From contig MGPC01000032.1 of the NCBI GenBank assembly GCA_001797315.1, positions 1-64,000 of the forward strand: DNA of 64,000 nucleotides, given 5' to 3'. Origin of the DNA: Curvibacter sp. GWA2_64_110. Lineage in GTDB: Bacteria; Pseudomonadota; Gammaproteobacteria; Burkholderiales; Burkholderiaceae_C. The translations under genes and the position numbers were made by a program. The notes below the pieces were generated by a model, which worked only from the letters and a program-made list of their open reading frames with translations, was not told the origin of the DNA and made no database searches. This document shows positions 61,526 through 64,000 of this stretch, piece after piece (position 1 is the first letter of the stretch; each line of letters begins with the position of its first letter).

Positions 61526-62502
61526 GCCTTGCCTTTGGCAAATTCACGCGCCCATTCGCGTGCAATGTGCAGCACCTGCTGCAGTGCATCCGGCGCGTCG
61601 CAGTGCACCACGCGGCGCTGCGGCATGGAGCGCAGCCAGGTGATCTGGCGCTTGGCGAGCTGGCGCGTGGCGTAGATGCCGCGCTCGCGCAGTTCGTCCA
61701 TGGGGAACACGCCGTCCAATGCCTCCCAGGCCTGGCGGTAGCCGACGCAGCGCATCGAGGGCAGATCCGGGTGCAGGTCGCCGCGCGCGCGCAAGGCCTG
61801 CACTTCATCCAGGAAACCGGCCGCCAGCATGGCGTCGAAGCGCTGGGCAATGCGCTCGTGCAGCCAGGCGCGGTCTAACGGTTCCAAGGAAATCAGGGTG
61901 CTGGCCCGCGCCACATCTGTGCCAGCTGCTGCGTTTTTTGTAGTGTGGAAGCTGGACAGAGGACGGCCCGAGACGCGGAACACTTCCAGCGCGCGCTGGA
62001 TGCGTTGCGAATCGCCCGGTTGCAGTCGCGCGGCGGTGGCCGGGTCCACCTGCGCCAGCTCGGCATGCAGCGCCGGCCAGCCCTTGGCCTGCGCCTCGGC
62101 TTCGAGCGCGGCGCGCACCTGCGCGTCGGCCTTCGGCATGTCGTCCAGCCCGTCGAACAGCGCCTTGAAGTACAGCATGGTGCCGCCCACCAGCAGCGGC
62201 AGTTTGCCGCGCGCGTGGATGGCATGGATGAGTTCGGTCGCGTCGCGCACGAACTCGGCCGCGCTGTAGGCCTGCAGCGGGTCGCGGATGTCGATCAGGT
62301 GGTGCGGCACGGCAGCCAGTTCTTGCGCGCTGGGCTTGGCGGTGCCGATGTCCATGCCGCGGTAGACCAGGGCCGAATCGACGCTGATGATCTCGACCGG
62401 CATGTCCTGCGCGATGGCCAGTGCCGCCGCGGTCTTGCCGCTGGCGGTGGGGCCGGCAATCGCCAGGCAGCGGGGGAACTCAGTGGTCGCCGGTTTTGCC
62501 AT
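61522..62502 (-). CDS. miaA: tRNA dimethylallyltransferase
   Basis: [58 protein letters not shown]. Confidence 0.97.
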   Translation of the reverse strand: MAKPATTEFPRCLAIAGPTASGKTAAALAIAQDMPVEIISVDSALVYRGMDIGTAKPSAQELAAVPHHLIDIRDPLQAYSAAEFVRDATELIHAIHARGKLPLLVGGTMLYFKALFDGLDDMPKADAQVRAALEAEAQAKGWPALHAELAQVDPATAARLQPGDSQRIQRALEVFRVSGRPLSSFHTTKNAAAGTDVARASTLISLEPLDRAWLHERIAQRFDAMLAAGFLDEVQALRARGDLHPDLPSMRCVGYRQAWEALDGVFPMDELRERGIYATRQLAKRQITWLRSMPQRRVVHCDAPDALQQVLHIAREWAREFAKGKA

Positions 62503-63715
62503 GTTTTTGTACCAGGGTCCAGGCGGAGACGGCAATCACCACGCTCCAGAACCACACGCCGTAGACCAGCGGCATCACGGTGCCGTCCATGTGCGTGCCG
62601 AGCCAGCCGCCGACCACGAAGGCGGCGGCCATCATCAGGAAACCGTTGAGCGCCGAGGCCGCGCCCGCCGCATAGGGGAAGGGGCCGACCGCGCCGCTCT
62701 GGCTGCAGGGCTGGTGCACGCCGTGCGCCAGCATGAAGAGGTAGAACGGCAGCATGATGGCCCAGCCGTTGTGCAGCCCGGCCAGCGCCAGCGCGCCCAT
62801 CAGCGTGCCGCCCGCCAGCGTGAAGCCGCCGGCGACGGCCACCGTGCGGCGCACGCCCCAGCGCGGCAGCAGGCGGCGGCAGATCAGCGTGCCGAGGATG
62901 TAGGCGAACGACACCGTGAACATCAACAGGCCGTACTGCGGCTTCGGGATCTGCAGCACCTTGATGAAGATGAAGGACGACGAGGCCAGGAAGGTGAACA
63001 GCCCGCCGTAGGACGCGGTGGACAGGGCCGAGAAAGCCCAGAAGGTCGGGTGGCGCAGGATGCCGGCCCAGGTGGACAGCAGCGTGGCAGGCTGTAGCGC
63101 CTGCGGGTTCTTCTGCGTCAGCGTTTCTTCGAAGCGCAGCGCCACCACGGCCAGCGTGACGACGCTGAAGACGGTCAGCACCAGCAGTGCCACGCGCCAG
63201 TTCATCCAGTCCGACAGCAGGCCGCCCAGCGGCGCGCTCATGCAGGCAATCACGCCCAGTCCGGTCAGGCCTTTGGACATCATGCGCGCGCCTTCCACCG
63301 GGCGGTACAGGTCGCGCACGATGGCGCGCGCGCACATCACGCCCGCGCCCATGGCCGCGCCCTGCACGATGCGCGCGACGATCAGCAGTTCCATGCTCGG
63401 CGCCAGCGCGCTGGCGACCGAAGCCAGCACGTAGGCGCCCAGGCCCCACAGCAGGATGGGCCGGCGGCCGAAGCGGTCCGACAGCGGCCCCCACACCAGC
63501 TGCGAGAGGCCGAAGGACAGCAGCATGGCGGTGAGCGTGAGCTGCGCCTGCGCCAGCGTGGCGCCAAAGCCTTCGGTCAGCGCCGGCAGGGCGGGCAGGT
63601 AGAGGTCGGTGGTGATCGGCTGCAGGCCCAGCAGCAGGGACAGGATGAGCACGACCAGCGCGGAAGACATGGCGCCGGCAGGGGAAACGGGCGTAGCGGA
63701 AGCGGAAACGGACAT
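62480..63715 (-). CDS. Multidrug effflux MFS transporter (Bcr/CflA-like)
   Basis: [43 protein letters not shown]. Confidence 0.92.
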   Translation of the reverse strand: MSVSASATPVSPAGAMSSALVVLILSLLLGLQPITTDLYLPALPALTEGFGATLAQAQLTLTAMLLSFGLSQLVWGPLSDRFGRRPILLWGLGAYVLASVASALAPSMELLIVARIVQGAAMGAGVMCARAIVRDLYRPVEGARMMSKGLTGLGVIACMSAPLGGLLSDWMNWRVALLVLTVFSVVTLAVVALRFEETLTQKNPQALQPATLLSTWAGILRHPTFWAFSALSTASYGGLFTFLASSSFIFIKVLQIPKPQYGLLMFTVSFAYILGTLICRRLLPRWGVRRTVAVAGGFTLAGGTLMGALALAGLHNGWAIMLPFYLFMLAHGVHQPCSQSGAVGPFPYAAGAASALNGFLMMAAAFVVGGWLGTHMDGTVMPLVYGVWFWSVVIAVSAWTLVQKHGKTGDH

Positions 63716-63927
63716 CCGCCCAAGACTACCAGATTGGTGAATACCCTAATGCCGTCAGAGGTGGCCGAGGCGGTGGCGCATGACGATGCGGCGCGGGGCA
63801 CAAGCAGACGTATGAGATGGAAAACGTGTCCTGACTCACCCGCTTGGGGGATAGGCAGAAGAGGCGGCGAGGGCTAGCATGGTACGGAGCGTATTGCGTG
63901 GACCCCCTTTTTTCGATAGGAGAGACC

Positions 63928-64000
63928 ATGACACCGGACATGCTTGTTGATCAATGGCGGCGCGGACTTCGTATCGCCCATCGTGCCCACTACGAAGCGG
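63928..64000 (+). CDS. Partial ORF at window end, possible SLATT-domain membrane protein
   Basis: AGGAG RBS then MTPDMLVDQWRRGLRIAHRAHYEA; N-terminus resembles SLATT-type proteins, truncated. Confidence 0.35.
   Translation, partial: MTPDMLVDQWRRGLRIAHRAHYEA

Overview
64-kb chromosomal window from a high-GC beta-proteobacterium; gene content and order look Comamonadaceae/Burkholderiales-like. 0-18 kb is housekeeping: tpiA, secG, tRNA-Leu(GAG), a complete nuoA-N operon, DUF2818, NUDIX and DUF1178. 18-39.8 kb is metabolic, transport and regulatory: gdh, an ABC exporter, ada, modABC/modE, an NsrR-like regulator divergent from ytfE/ric, and a compact minus-strand operon ubiU-ubiV-ubiT-(DGC zinc-binding protein)-ubiX-ubiD (O2-independent ubiquinone synthesis) preceded by an FNR-like box and a heme-motif HD-GYP gene. 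39.86-47.5 kb is a ~7.6-kb integrative element in tRNA-Lys(CTT), bounded by a 69-bp direct repeat and carrying integrase, an excisionase-like HTH and a replication initiation factor. Its AT-richer cargo looks like anti-phage defence: a two-gene Kiwa-type system (KwaA/KwaB), a convergent two-gene unit resembling the sce7725/sce7726 families (the latter with a PD-(D/E)XK nuclease-like motif), and an unrecognised ORF. 47.6-64 kb holds an FtsX-like permease, CBS and Hsp20 genes, a LysR/CaiB/HMG-CoA-lyase/Bug cluster, a second HD-GYP protein, a pabB-pabC fusion, a LolD-like ATPase, miaA, an MFS transporter, and the start of a possible SLATT protein. The best candidate for a little-described system is the sce7725/sce7726-like pair beside Kiwa. 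Second is the DGC-domain protein translationally coupled to ubiT. Family calls come from reading translations by eye; no database search was run.
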